The notes: generated from the sequence alone by a model not told the origin. 64,000 bases of DNA from Hypoxylon rubiginosum (GCA_902806565.1 CADCXA010000025.1:1302001-1366000); one strand, 5' to 3'. Shown: positions 15,701 to 28,282, counted from the first letter of the stretch. Made by a program: numbers and translations.

Positions 15701-18299
15701 ATTAAAATATTTAAGTTTAAGTTATTATTATTAATAATAAATTAATATTAAACGGTTAATTATAAATTATAAAAATATAATTAAATATATTTAAGTCGCT
15801 TATTTTATATTATTTTTAAAAAACTAGTTATATAATATAAAGTTTTTTAAATTTAAAAATAATTAAAATTTAAGTTATTAATATTATAATTAATAAGTTT
15901 ATATAAAATAAATATAAAAAAAAAAACGAAGTTAAACCGTTAAATATTTTTCCGAAACTTTTAAGTTTTTAAGTTAAAACCAATTAATAATAATTATAAA
16001 AACTTAGGAAATTTATAGATTTTTATTAGTTATATATTTTTATTTTTATAATAAAATATAAAAGTTTTATTTTTTTTTACTTTTTTTTTAAAATGTTTAT
16101 TAAATTAATAAAACGTATTATAAAAGTTATATTATTTATTTATAATATTAATATTATAAATATTTATTTATAAAAATTTATTATTATATAATTAAGTTTT
16201 ATAATATTTAATAAAATTTAGTTACTTTTTATAATAAAAATATAAAAAATATAATAAATAGTTTTATTTTAAAAGCTATTAATTTAAAATTTAAAATAAT
16301 TATAAAAAATCTTAAGGTTTAAATTATCGTTATTTAATTATTTTATTTTTTTTAATTTTAAACTTTTAAAAATATTTAAACTAGTAAAATATATTTAAAT
16401 TAATTTTATATAATAATTAATATTATTTTAAAATATAATATAAATAATAAATATAATAAACTTTTTTATATAAAAATTAAAAGTTATTTTAAATAACATA
16501 TAAATTTTTTTATATTTAATATAAATTTTAATAAACTTATATATATTTATTATATAAAAAAAAAAAAAATAAATAATATATAGTTATAATAAACTGGTTT
16601 TAAATAATAATAAATTTTAAAAAAATTTAATTATATATTAAAATATAATAATATTTATATATTAAAAATAAATAAAATAATAATAATTAAAAAAAATATT
16701 TAATATTAATTAAAATTAAAAGATATAAATAAAAAGTTTAAATAAAAAGTAAAAAAACTTATAAATAAAAAGAAATATATATAAAATTTATTTTTTTTAA
16801 GTTAATATTTTTAGGATATATTTAATATATTTTATTATAATATATTTTATTATATAAAAAATAAATAAAATAAAAAGTTTTAAAAAAACAAATATATATT
16901 AAAATTATTTAAGTATTTAAATTATATATTAATATATTATTAATTTTTTTTAAATTTTATTAAAAATAATTAAATATTATTAAAATATAATAATTAAAAT
17001 TAAATATAAATATATTTTATTTTAACTTTTATTTTAACGTGTTTAATATTATTAGTTTTTATTTAATTTTATATTTAATATTTTTAAGTTTTAAAAAAAA
17101 ACTAGATATTTTATTAAATTTTAATAAAATAAATATTAATATAAGTTTTAATAAAAAATTTAAGTTATTATTTATTATAATTAAGTTAATTAATATTAAT
17201 AATAATAAAAAGTTATTTTTTTTAAAAACTATAAATAAAAAAAGTAAATTATTTAATAAATTTATAAAAATAAAAGTTTTTTTATTTATAAATATAATTA
17301 AAAATAATATTAGTTTATAAGAATTATTTTTTTAATAAAACCATTTTTAATATAGCTTATTAAAGTTTTAAAAAAAGTTAAAAAATAAACTTTATTTTTA
17401 TAATAATAAGTTTTTATTAACTAAAAAAAAAAAAAATTTATAAAATAAAGCGGTTTTTTATAAAAAAAATATTAAAAAGTTTATTAAAAAAGTTATTAAT
17501 ATTATAAAAAGTTTATATATATAATTAGAAATATTTATTATTAATAAAAACCTTAAAATATTATAATTTTATAAAATAACTATTTATATTATTTAATAAA
17601 TAATTATTAAAATTTTAATTTAAAAGGTAATAATTAAAAGTAATTTTTATAAAAATTTATATAAAAAAAACAGGAAAAAATCTAGGATTAAATAATAAAA
17701 AAATAATTTTATAATTTTAAAAAATATAAACTAATAAGTTGATTTTATTTATTTAAAATTAGTTTTATTATTATTATTATTATTATTTTTAATTTAATAT
17801 TATTAATAAATAATTATTTTTTATTAATTTAAAATATAAAATTATTTAATAAATTTAATTTTTAAATAAATTTAATAAATATATATATATTTTTAAAAAA
17901 GTAAATTATAATAAATAAAAAAGTTATAATAATAATATATTAATTATTAAAATAAAAAATAACTATAATATTAAAAATAAAAAAAAATATTTATATATTT
18001 TAAATTTAAAAAGTTTTTATAATTAAACTTTAATATTAAAAAATATTTATTTTATTATATAATTTAATAAATTAAATAAATATTTATTATAAGTGTTAAA
18101 AGTTAAATTATAGTTAAATAAAAAAAAAAAAAAACTTAAGTGTAATAAAAAAAAAATATAAAAAAAAAAAAAAAAAAAATTTATATATATAAAAATAAAA
18201 AAATAAGTTTAACTTTTTATTATATATAAATATAAATATAAATTAACGTTTTATTATTAATATAATATAAAATATTTAAAAAATATTTATAATTAAAAG

Positions 18300-19260
18300 T
18301 TTAAATTAATATAAATAATTTATTTTTAAATTAATATATTTTATTTTTAAAAGTTTAAATAATTATAAACTATTTATTTTTTAAATATAATTAATTAAGT
18401 TTTATTAAATATATTTATTATTTTTAAAAGTTTTAATAACTATAAGTTATTTATTTTTTAAATATATTTAAATTAAAATTAAAATTTAAATGTTTTTTTA
18501 TAAATTTTATAAATATAATAAAAAAAAATTTAAATTAATTAAATAATAAAAATAATAATTATTTATTTATTTTTTAATTATAATTAATTAAATTTAATTA
18601 ATTATATTTAAAGTTAATTAAAAAATTAATATTTTTTTATAAAACTTATAAATATAATTAAAAAAATAATAAATTAATTAAATAATTAAAAATTAAATAA
18701 ATAAAAGTTATATATTTTTTAATTATATTTAATTAAATTTAATTAATTATATTTAAAGTTAATTAAAAAATTAATATTTTTTTATAAAACTTATAAATAT
18801 AATAAAAAAACTATAAGTTAATTAAATAATTAAAAATTTAATTATTTATTTTATAAATACGTTTAATTAAATTTAATTAAATTTATTTAAAAATATTTTA
18901 AATATATTAAAATTTTATTTTATATATTTATATATTTTTTAAATATATTTAATTAAATTTAATTAAATATATTTAAAAATAATAATTAAAATATATTAAA
19001 ATATTTTTTTATAAATTTATATATTTTTTAAATATATTTAATTAAATTTAATTAAATTTATTTATATTATAATTAAAAAATTAAGTTATTTTTTTATAAG
19101 TTTTATAAATATTATTAAAAAAACTATAAATTAATTAAATAATTAAAAATAAAATTATTTAATTTTTTAATTTTTAAATATATTTAATTAAAATTAAATA
19201 AATAATTTTAAATAATTTAAATATTTTTTTATAAATTTTATTAATAATATAAACTAATTA
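18300..19260. repeat. Degenerate long-unit tandem array at the edge of the AT block
   Basis: A recurring motif combines AATTAAATTTAATTAA, a following AATTAAAAAATTAATATTT, and TTTATAAAACTTATAAATATA. It returns several times; the clearest pair lies near 18587-18659 and 18727-18800. Later copies are more diverged. The spacing is about 100-150 bases, and unit boundaries are approximate. This may be a RIP-decayed satellite or tandem fragments of one transposon. Confidence 0.6.
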
Positions 19261-19401
19261 AATATTATAAATAAATAATTATAAAAATAATAACTAATAA
19301 TATAATTTAAAATATTATAAATTTTATAAAATTTATTTAATTTTAATTAAAAAAAAAAAAGTTATATTATAAGTTTATATAATATTATATTTATTAAAAT
19401 A

Positions 19402-19592
19402 AAAATTATAATTAAAAATTAAATTTATTATATTTTTTTATATTATATATAAAACTTATATTAATTAATTAATTATATTTTAACGTATATTTTTTTAAAA
19501 AAAAAAATTATAATTAAAAATTAAATTTATTATATTTTTTTATATTATATTAACACTTATATTAATTAATTAATTATATTTTAATATATATT
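19402..19592. repeat. Direct duplication of an 89-bp segment
   Basis: The segment at 19402-19490 is repeated at 19504-19592 with only a few differences, for example ACG in the first copy against ATA in the second. The two are separated by a short A-rich spacer. The pair sits just inside the boundary between AT-rich and normal DNA. Confidence 0.75.
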
Positions 19593-19750
19593 TAATAAAT
19601 TTTTTATAAAATTAATTAATTTATTTTATTATAATTTAAAAAAATTAATAATTAATATAATTTAATAAAACTTATTTTACGTAACTTTTTTATATTATTT
19701 ATATTTTTATAAACCTTATTATAATAAAACCGTAAAAGAAAATATTAAAA

Positions 19751-20225
19751 AGTGCGGGGCGATTCTAAATATATGATTGGTCGGTGAAATTATAGCAGTA
19801 TTAATGAAATAAAAAAAAGTTGATCTGCTCGTAATATTAAAGTGCAGAGATATAGTAGGGTATTAATTAGTATTCCTGTCATCTAGGATGCCGTTTAGCC
19901 CAACGATCTATCCAGGATGCCTCTATCAGGTCCTAGATATCAGAGCTTTCAATGCTGTGAATAAGCATTGCTATCTAATAGTCCATCCTAATCCTATTAT
20001 AATTTAGGGGGTATCATTACTCTTGCTCCTACTCCTATAGCCAACCCAATCTCCAATCTCCTGTCTCTTGTCTAACACAAGCCAGTACAACCTCCCGCAA
20101 AGCTACCTACCCAAGAAGAACGCACCACAACCCATTCATTAATCCAGAGGTCCCGCCCCAAAATACTTGCTTGCCTACCAAACCCTCCTTCTCCCTCTGC
20201 GATCTTCCCATCTCTCTCCTCTTAC
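19751..20225. other. Intergenic, 3' flank of irs4
   Basis: Normal-composition DNA between the AT-rich block and the stop of the irs4-like gene, which reads leftwards. It should contain that gene's 3' UTR. I see no open frame or repeat worth naming. Confidence 0.6.
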
Positions 20226-22439
20226 TCATTTCTTCCCCCCCCTCAAGCTCCCGACCCTCACGCCGCGCGCGCTCCCCCACACGCTCTCCCCGACCTTGCG
20301 CGGGATCTTGCGCCCGCGGAGCCGCTGGTCGATGAGCCACATGCCCACGACGAACTCGGCGCGGTCGAGCGCGCCGCGCCCCCGGCGGTCCACCAGGTCC
20401 CACACCTCGGCCAGCTCGTCCGCCGGCAGCCGGCTGCGCGACCAGATGTCGCGCGCCACCGCGTTGGCCACCAGCTGCTCCTTCTCCTCTTCCCATTCTA
20501 TCTGCTTTTGCTTTTGTTTTTCCTTCGCGCTGCTCTTGTTCTGGTCAGGAGGAGGAGGGAGATGATGGTGCTGATGGTGCTGATGGGGGTGGTGATTGGG
20601 TTGGTGATGGGGTTGGTGATGAGAGTGACGGGAGTCGCGAGAAGGTGAATTAGACGGCGACGGCACGAGCAGCAGCCCGCGGTTGCTCGCCCACACGCCC
20701 TCGTACCGCTTCCGCTCGCGCGCCGTGATCTCCTCGCGCCAGCGCTTGCGCGCGCCCTCGTGGTGGATGTGCTTGTGGCCGCCGCCCAGCTTGCCGAGGC
20801 GCTTGCGGCGGCGGCGGTGCTGGCTCGACCTGGCTCCGGAACCCTCCTCTTCGTCCGACCTGGATGCCGGCTTCCGCAGTGTCTGCCGCATGTGCGGCGT
20901 CGGCATGCGCGGGGGAGGAAGAGGGGGTTTAAGCGAGCGAGTTTGTGCTGGAGATGATGATGGCACGACGCGCGACGAGGCTAGGGAGCTTGCCACCATG
21001 GCGCTGGCGAGCGAGTCTACGGATAGACTGGAAGCAGGGGCATGCCGGAGTTGCCAGGGGAGGGAGTGTGGACGCGTGCCAGAAACGGTAGAAAGGCTGT
21101 AAGTAGAAAGAGGCCGGGATTGTGTTGGCCGTCTAGGTCGAATCGTCTTAGGACTCGATGGTCGAGATCTGCCCCGAATAGGGGAGTCGGACACAGACAA
21201 CGGTGTCGATGACGCAGAGACGAAGCTGCCATTAGACGAAGGCGAACTCTGATAATTTCTATTTTGGGGAGTAGATGCCTCTGGGGCATCGTTCATAGGG
21301 GCCGGATACTCCGGTGCACGTCTAGTAGACTGCAATTTTTGGTCTTTGGCTGCTATAGCATCTTGTGCCCGTACATCGTTTAGTAAGGTCTTCTGCGAAG
21401 CAGGCCGCTTTAGTCTAGGCGGGAGTACTACAGCATCAGCATCAGCCAGACTTGTAGGTCTTGGCGGTGGTGTAGAAGCGCGTAGCTTCCCCTTAGACTC
21501 CAAAGTCTCGGAATGTGTAGGTGTGTTGACTTTGTGCTTTGTCCTTGTCGGTGGAGGAGTAGGTGGGTGTCTCTTTAAATCCAAGGCAGCCTTTTTAGGC
21601 TGGTAAGACATCTTTTGTGTTGTCTCGCTCTCTGAAGCCGACGGCGACACAGCTCTTTCCCACGCTACAGCGCTAGCCAATCTCGAGGGGGATAATTCGT
21701 CCTTAGCGATGGTGTCCAGAGCCCTCGGAGGGCTTCGAGCTCGGGGTTTCACCTCTGCTCCAAGCGACTTCCCATTATCAGACACCTTAACTTCTTTCTT
21801 AACGGGATCAGTATAATCCTCCTTCTTCTCAAACATTGATATCAGAGCATTCGTGGACGGAATCGAGGTGGTATCCGTTGCTAGATCTAGGCTCGTAACT
21901 GAGCTGGCAGCGCTTTCGTTGGCACTGATGTTATGCTTTCGTCGCGCCTTGACTGGCGGGTGAGCATGTTGGTGCGATTGCATTGTCTGGGGGCGGATAG
22001 GACTAGCATTTCTGCTCGCGGCAAGGGATGCAGCTATGAAGGACGGCGAGTGAGGATCGACTATTGTTTGTTTATTCCCAGGTGCCAAGTAGGAGTGGGA
22101 AGGGGTGCCATAGCTGCGGTTTGCCAATGGCTGTAGACGTTGCGTTAAATGCTGGCTCTTAATTCCATGCTCGATATCATGATTGTTACTGCCGCCCGTC
22201 GTCTGTTGGCTAACCGTGCGGGAATGATCTCGCGAGGCCGAAGTAGCCGACGCGGCTGCGATAATAGCTCTGGTATCGGCGTGTCGAGAGGAAGGCGAGG
22301 GCGTGGAAGGTTGTTTCGGGGTGGTCTTCTGGAAAGCGAGGGATGCTCCTTTCAACGCGGTGTCGTAGGAAGGGTTGCGGTTGACCCCGGGAGGATTCGG
22401 CGGCAGGCGGCTCCCATTAAGGGTTCCTGGTCCGTTCAT
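20226..22439 (-). CDS. irs4: Irs4/Tax4-like EH-domain protein
   Basis: Single-exon gene, 737 residues. Most of the protein is Ser/Pro/Arg-rich and low in complexity. An EH (Eps15 homology) domain lies at the C-terminus, about residues 655-723, with the diagnostic EVWDLVDRRGRGALDRAEF segment (EF-hand-like loop and conserved Trp) followed by VVGMWLID. Just upstream, HIHHEGARKRWREEI and RERKRYEGVWASNRGLL match the conserved block preceding the EH domain in filamentous-fungal Irs4 proteins, and NALISMFE near residue 200 is another family motif. In yeast, Irs4 and Tax4 bind and activate the phosphatidylinositol-4,5-bisphosphate phosphatase Inp51, and they act in cell-wall integrity, autophagy and rDNA silencing. 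A His-rich tract at about 604-630 is unusual. The first ATG is used. The gene lies head-to-tail with the ase1-like gene, about 1 kb apart. Confidence 0.88.
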   Translation of the reverse strand: MNGPGTLNGSRLPPNPPGVNRNPSYDTALKGASLAFQKTTPKQPSTPSPSSRHADTRAIIAAASATSASRDHSRTVSQQTTGGSNNHDIEHGIKSQHLTQRLQPLANRSYGTPSHSYLAPGNKQTIVDPHSPSFIAASLAASRNASPIRPQTMQSHQHAHPPVKARRKHNISANESAASSVTSLDLATDTTSIPSTNALISMFEKKEDYTDPVKKEVKVSDNGKSLGAEVKPRARSPPRALDTIAKDELSPSRLASAVAWERAVSPSASESETTQKMSYQPKKAALDLKRHPPTPPPTRTKHKVNTPTHSETLESKGKLRASTPPPRPTSLADADAVVLPPRLKRPASQKTLLNDVRAQDAIAAKDQKLQSTRRAPEYPAPMNDAPEASTPQNRNYQSSPSSNGSFVSASSTPLSVSDSPIRGRSRPSSPKTIRPRRPTQSRPLSTYSLSTVSGTRPHSLPWQLRHAPASSLSVDSLASAMVASSLASSRVVPSSSPAQTRSLKPPLPPPRMPTPHMRQTLRKPASRSDEEEGSGARSSQHRRRRKRLGKLGGGHKHIHHEGARKRWREEITARERKRYEGVWASNRGLLLVPSPSNSPSRDSRHSHHQPHHQPNHHPHQHHQHHHLPPPPDQNKSSAKEKQKQKQIEWEEEKEQLVANAVARDIWSRSRLPADELAEVWDLVDRRGRGALDRAEFVVGMWLIDQRLRGRKIPRKVGESVWGSARGVRVGSLRGGKK

Positions 22440-23489
22440 GAGGCTCGTTGATGGCCTTGATTGACAGTCTATAACAATGACGTTTCATTTATACGTAGGA
22501 TGGTTTAGTCATTGACGGATATCGCCATATAGTGAATGATATTTGGAAAGCTGATGACAAGTATCATTATGTTGAAAGTTAACAACTGGTATTTGGAGGC
22601 ACGGGTACGACGCAGGGAGGAGGGAGGGCTAACGTTAATGGAATGGATATCGATTAGGGAGGGAGAGATAGGGCTGAAACGACCAATTTGATGAGGTTTC
22701 GGTCTCCAAGGTTCCAAAAATAGCGCGCTACAGGGAACCGGTAACCCGAGGTTCTGGGGGTCTGAACCAGGGGTAAATGCGCCTAACAAGCGCTTCTACG
22801 TAATAGCTGAAGCAGCTAAGCAGGTACATAGTACACCCGAGGGAAAATAATAGGAGGCGATAATATGAATAAGCCATTTCAACCTTCACTTCCGTCGGCA
22901 CCGAGTCTTATATGTAGATGAATTACCAACTTCAAGTTGGTCTTTTATTTCGGGTGATGTGAGGGCCACTCTCACGATTCACAATCATCTAGAAAACAAC
23001 TTGAAAACTCCCCGGTAGATAGGTACACTCTCCATCTCGAACGCCTGAGCCAACGCCTATTCCAAGGTTCCAGTACCTCCTGCTTGCTGACCTTTCGCTC
23101 GCCCTCGACCACCTTTCCGATTATGTCCCAACAGAGAGTATGTAATTCCAGAACTATTGAAGCAACCGTGAGAGTCAACTCAGGTGCTTCTATATCTAAG
23201 CTTAGACAGAGAGTCAAGCTAGCCGAGACGGCGATTCCACCCTAGGGGCCTTGCGGCAATCGAAGTCCTAATGCGATTAAACCAAATACATGAAACAGAA
23301 TGAGAGAAGCAGTGTGGGTATGTCGGAAACATGCCTATGGCACAAGAAAAAGAGCTTTTAAGTCCGGGTTTCCGGAAAGACGCCGTTGTTGAGAGGTCGT
23401 GAGATATGCGTCTCATGAATCATAACGGTAGATTGTGGTATTTCTCGGTGATTCATTATCATGCAGCGGAGAAGAACAGTTGAAAGGGC
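22440..23489. promoter_or_regulatory. Intergenic, probable irs4 promoter
   Basis: About 1 kb lies between the ase1-like stop and the irs4-like start, both on the minus strand. It should hold the ase1 3' UTR and the irs4 promoter. Short open frames on the minus strand have no recognisable domain or coding character. No clear TATA box or repeat was seen. Confidence 0.45.
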
Positions 23490-25880
23490 TTAATAGGCAT
23501 CCTCGTCAGTCCACTCGCTGCCCGAAATAATGCGGTTGCCTTCGGCATCTACCATCACATGTCCAGCTTGCATGGCAGGAGGAATGCCTCGATATCGCTT
23601 GGCCTGGTTTGCCTGTTGACGCGAGTAGGGGTCCTCGGGCGTAAACCGCTTTCCTCTCGCCGCCCGAACCTTGGCGTAGTAGGTATCAGATACGTCTGGT
23701 TCCGGCTCAGAGTTATCATCGTACGTCTCCCAGTTCTCTGATCCAGTCACAACCGTCGAGGTATTTGATATCTGTCGCGGCGGAGGGGCTTGAGGGTATG
23801 CAGATTGCGCAAGTCGTTCATTTTGCATAGACGTGTGTACGTCTGGTTGTGTGTGTGATCGTGCATAGGTCTGATGCGAATTTCGCTCGTATGTTCGATC
23901 ATCATACACGTCCTCCGGTTCTACAGCTCGGACATGAATACTCGAGCCAAGACCGGCGTTTTTGTAAGGATTAGCCGGCGTTTCTAATTCGGGGGGTGGT
24001 CCCAGTTCCCTCATCTTGGGAGGAGGCGCGCGTGTAATCGGCTGACCAGAGCGTAGGACACCCTGAGCTCGCGATTCCGGACGAGGTCGCTCGGGAGAGT
24101 TATTACCGTGCTTGAGGTTCGATAGAGGAACACGTGCTGGTATCCTAGACGGGCTGCCCTTTGGATCTTTCGATGCCTGGCTGGGAGGCGGGCCTCTCTT
24201 GATGGTGCCATTCCCGTTCGCGGTCGGTGTTTTCGATCGTGTGATATTGGCCGCTTTATTAGCAGTACTGTTGGTGCGACTAGGCGGCGCTGCCTTCTGC
24301 CCCCTGTTTGCTGACGGCGGAGGGCCTGCCGGGGTCTTCGCTCTCGCGCCAGGGGCTTGCTTAGGTGCCCCAGGCTCCAGAAGATCTAGATACCTCTCGC
24401 CATGAACAAGGAATGGGCGGCCGTACTCGTCTTCCCACTTCTCAAGCAGCTTAGCAAGTTCTGCCGCAACTTTAGGAAGCTCTTTAGAAATTCTCTTTCG
24501 CATCTTCTCCTCTCGCAACAGCTTTCCGGGGTCTCGTCTCTCCCCCTTTTGTCCACGCATCATAAGTCTAGATGCGTCCTGGCTGGATGCGGCAAGCTCA
24601 TCGCGGTCGTGCACAAGTGTACGGTGCCTGTCGACCAATGCTAGAGTGGGCGCTCTCTGCTCCCTCAGCACTTCGAGTCGAGAGACCTCACGTTCGTGGG
24701 CTTCTAGCAACGCATCGCTGTAGACGTCGGAGAAAGCTGGAGTAAACTCGAGCATCTCGTCCTCGGAAAAGTATAGCGCGTCCCATAGCTCTTGAAGTTT
24801 GTATCTTGCATCTTCCACAAATAGATGCAGATTCTGTCGCTTGAGCTCGTTCAGTCTCGCTAGTTCGTCTTCGAACTCGTTGATCTGTCGAATGCCGCAA
24901 CCACGGTTGCCGTTCAAGAACGCCTTACGTTCTGATTCTTCAACACCCAGTTTTACCCAAAGCGCCTCGACAGAGCTCTTGAGATCTTTCAGACGCTTTT
25001 CGCGGTTCTTCTTCTCGTCTGCTAATTTGTCCTTCTTGCTGCGAAGTCTTGATAGGTCCTCCTCGTGCAGGCCAAGCTGCTCGGGTGCATCGCGGTAATA
25101 TTTCACGATGGCACCATCCGTCTGTGCTTGGGGCGTTCCTAGTTCGGCCCATAGCTGGATGATTTGCTCGGATAATGCTTTGACTATCGACACTCGTCGT
25201 GTATATTCTTCATAGACTCGAGTGAATTCGTCATCCAGTTTGTTGACATACGAAGGAGATAGGTCAAATGTGGGCGGAATGGATTGATTGGGCGCAGTCG
25301 GAGGTAAAGCAATTCTTACAAAGGTCGGCTCGAGGTGGGAGGAATAGGACTCGAGTGCTTGGACAAGTTCTATGAGCAGGTTAGTACGGATTCCTGTCTA
25401 TCACTCTTTTGACGAAGTTGAAAGATCTAGCCTACTTTTGACTTGCTCGAATCGTTCTCGATGAAGCTTGCTTATTTGCTTGTGTTTCTCCTTTAACACC
25501 ATTACACATCTTGTTAGGGGGTAAGTGAGGCGGAGGTCATCATCATCGGAAGAGTAACCGTGTTGCGATCCGGGTCTGGAGCCATCAAGAGATGCTTCCA
25601 TTTGACGGATCGTGGTGATAATTCGTTGCGCCTCATCGACTAATTCCTTCTTTTCTGCTGTGACTTGCTTCACCTGATTATTCAGGGTTTCGGAGAGCGC
25701 TGCAAACAGCTGCAAATAACCCTGTTAGTGTATCGGAATCAAAATCGAACTTCGTCTTATGCCACTCACCTCGGCTTCTCTACTTTCGCGATCATGGTTG
25801 GCAACGCCAATCTCGTCGAAGAGACCGTGCAGTTGGCCAATTATTGTATTGACCTGCTGTGAAAGATAACTCGCGTCCAT
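23490..25880 (-). CDS. ase1: Ase1/PRC1/MAP65 microtubule bundling protein
   Basis: Three exons read from the sequence: 25880-25770, 25709-25436 and 25369-23490. The introns are 60 and 66 bp, with branch sites CACTAAC and TACTAAC. Together they give 754 residues in one frame. The N-terminus starts MDASYLSQQVNTIIGQL and continues across the first junction as SREAE-LFAALSETLNNQ, and the second junction gives EQVKK-LVQALESYSSHLE. The first roughly 480 residues are the coiled-coil MAP65/Ase1 spectrin-like core, with the conserved block LWDALYFSEDEMLEF and a basic segment RMRKRISKELPKV-like near the microtubule-binding end. The remainder is a disordered Pro/Arg/Ser-rich tail. Ase1 crosslinks antiparallel microtubules at the spindle midzone and recruits cytokinesis factors. 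Tail phosphorylation by cyclin-dependent kinase is the usual control in this family; SP and TP sites are present. Confidence 0.92.
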
Positions 25881-26540
25881 CTTGGAAGCGATGTCAACGG
25901 GTGATGCCTAGAGTGGCCGATAAGTTGCATTCATGTAGTGTATGCAGTAGATGTTGTTTATTTGGGTGAAGGTCAAGGAGCTCGGAGTTTGTGGCGCATT
26001 GACCTCGCGTTGCGACAGTGGTATCGATACTGGGGATCGCCGCCGTGCAAAATAAAGGAGTATTTGATGAAATGAAAAATGAACGCGCTCTCTCTCTCGG
26101 TTAAGCAACCTGGAAGGTCGAAGAGGTCAGTTGGCGCATCCCAGGCGATCAAGATCAAGATAGAGCCTGTCGATTTCGTGCGTTTTGCATGCGGGATCCC
26201 AGTGCAGTTCGGGGAAAATAAATGCAGAGGATCGGATGCAAGTGATTTTGCAGTTCGCTAGACGATGTGTCTCGATCTAAGAGGGAGTTCTGAGTCGGTG
26301 TCTAAGAGCTAAGAGCCTAAGAGCTTAGAGCCTTAGGAGGGGAAAGGTGAGGTGCAGCTAGGGTAACCTGTTCAGGCAGATATCAACAACGAACCTGGAA
26401 TATTATTTGCTAGCCCTAGGATTAATCTGTTACACGGGCCATCACCACGGCAACAGCCACCACAGCTTATACGGGTCGTTTCAGGTTTGCCCCACCAATA
26501 CAGTCCCATTACAGCCCGTCACAGCGCATTAAAGCGCCCT

Positions 26541-26580
26541 ACAGCCCACTGCAGCCCACTGCAGCCCACTGCAGCCCACT
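26541..26580 (+). repeat. 10-bp tandem repeat GCAGCCCACT
   Basis: Four consecutive copies of GCAGCCCACT (the first with ACAG), flanked by further CAGCCC-like fragments from about 26500. It is a small minisatellite upstream of ase1. Confidence 0.85.
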
Positions 26581-27941
26581 GCGGCCTCTATGCAAAATCA
26601 AGATTCTCTCGTCTAGCCCTATCGATAAAGCTCTGCCGGCTCCAATCAAAACAAACCTCGATTTCCGAAAAGAGACAATTCGACATCACCGCTCTTTTGT
26701 TCTGCACGTATGCGTGATAATTCCTGCATGTGTCCGATGGACGAGGTCTAAGAGTACATACTAGGCGCATTTTAGATCAAGATCTATAATGTGTATTGTA
26801 CATGCATCTTACCCGAGAATTTCAACGGACGACTCCTCCTTTTGCAGTGGGTCATGACATTTGAGGGGATTCGAATAGCACGACGAGATCTTAAGATACT
26901 AGACATCTTTACCGACTGAGCACAAGTTGAAAGGTGCACTTAATGATTTTAGCCTAAAATAAGTAGAAAAAAAAAGAGAAAAAAGGGCTATCTATTTGAC
27001 ATTCGACAATATTCAGATAATACTACTTACAATGCGGGCTAAGGTGATTGTCCTGACTTGGTGAGACTAGATCTTGATCTCTTTTTGAGTGACTAGAACA
27101 CTGGGTATACTGACAAGTAAGTAGGTATATTTCTCTAAGGACTAGAAATAGTATGCTCTAAAGTCGAAAGTGACGTACACAGGGTTAAATACGACTCTTG
27201 GTGATTCGAGTTAGCTCTTGTCGCTTAGCAACTAACAGAAATGAATACAGTTGAGTCTAGTTCAGTTCCCCTATTCACTGCCGAAATTGATAGTTGGCGG
27301 GAGAGTAAGAGGAAGTATTCAGATTAGAAGAGGATGTAGGTGACTTTATCTGTAGTTGTGAATAGTCCTTTGCGATGAAGTATGAATTCATTAAACTAAA
27401 TACCTAGGGATCGCGGCATATTATTAAGAAGGCTTGAACTAATTGCACTTGAAGCAGCCGAGGATCCGTTTTAATACCGGCCAAGCCTACGAATTTATAT
27501 GGTGATAGTATTTTGTTTTTGCTGTCTTAGACTAGCATAGGCTCTTCAATAAACCTGAAGCTTACCCCTTGAGTTGCGAACCCTTCACCATTTCCATCCG
27601 GGAGGGAAGCCGATTACCCTAGCTTCGTGGATATTTCTCTTGAGGACACTGAGTACCTAGTGCAGTTTCAATTAGATGAGTCATTTTTAAAGTAAAGAAG
27701 ATGAGGTGTTAACCAACTCATCGAGATATATTACACTACGCGACTGCGATTCACGTTGGGTTTCGCAGATATGTTGAGAAGATTCATAGGTGGTTGTGAA
27801 CGTACCTCTTAATTCAAACAAGTTACTAGCACATAAATTCATAAACGGTAGCAATTTTCCGAAGACGTCACCATATTACAAGAAGATATGTGATACAGGG
27901 CTTGAGGTTTGCTTGACTAGGTAGCTAATTCTATTATATAC

Positions 27942-27964
27942 CTACCTACCTAGGAGGTAGGTAG
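27942..27964. repeat. Inverted repeat of the CCTACC/GGTAGG type
   Basis: A 10-base arm CTACCTACCT pairs with AGGTAGGTAG across a 3-base spacer. It is one example of a palindrome built on CCTAGG/TACCTA that recurs in many intergenic places of this window. Confidence 0.7.
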
Positions 27965-28282
27965 CTTTGTGCAATGAGATGAAGTGTCCGCGGCACAGAT
28001 CCATCACCTCACCAGTCCCCCAGATTACATGAGTGATCTTCATATCTAAACAGGGGATACCTAGATGCGATGAAGACAGCTATCCAACAGACGAATCGAC
28101 TACTCTCGTAGAAGCAAATTCATATCCCACGTCATGCCCTGTCCTGTCCTCATCATCAATTTTCCTTGGCATGCCCAGGACCGGATGACTCTAGAAGGTA
28201 TATCGAACATTTGAGGATAACTTCTGCTGTGACTAGGATAATTAAAGGACCACGAGAAACGCACAGTGGACCTGCCCGATTC

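Larger units (their letters stand above)
1..19750. other. RIP-type AT-rich block, no genes
   Basis: Almost the whole stretch is A and T. The few remaining C and G bases sit mostly in CpG, CpT, CpC or in AAC/GTT contexts, while CA and TG dinucleotides are strikingly scarce. This is the footprint of repeat-induced point mutation, which in ascomycetes converts CpA to TpA in duplicated DNA. Stops occur in every frame and no domain is recognisable. The block is best read as decayed transposons, but I cannot assign an element family or boundaries. Composition switches to normal within about 30 bases near 19750. A subtelomeric or centromere-flanking position is possible; no telomere repeat is present. 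Confidence 0.85.

Noticed and set aside
17039..17320. 93-codon open frame in the AT-rich block
   Set aside because: Begins with GTG and encodes almost only Asn, Lys, Ile, Phe and Leu, as random A/T sequence does; no flanking signals.
26855..26930. tRNA-like sequence on the minus strand (GGTAAAG, TTAAGAT, TTCGAATCCCC)
   Set aside because: The T-loop looks right, but the T stem, D stem and acceptor stem do not pair; at best a decayed tRNA or SINE remnant.
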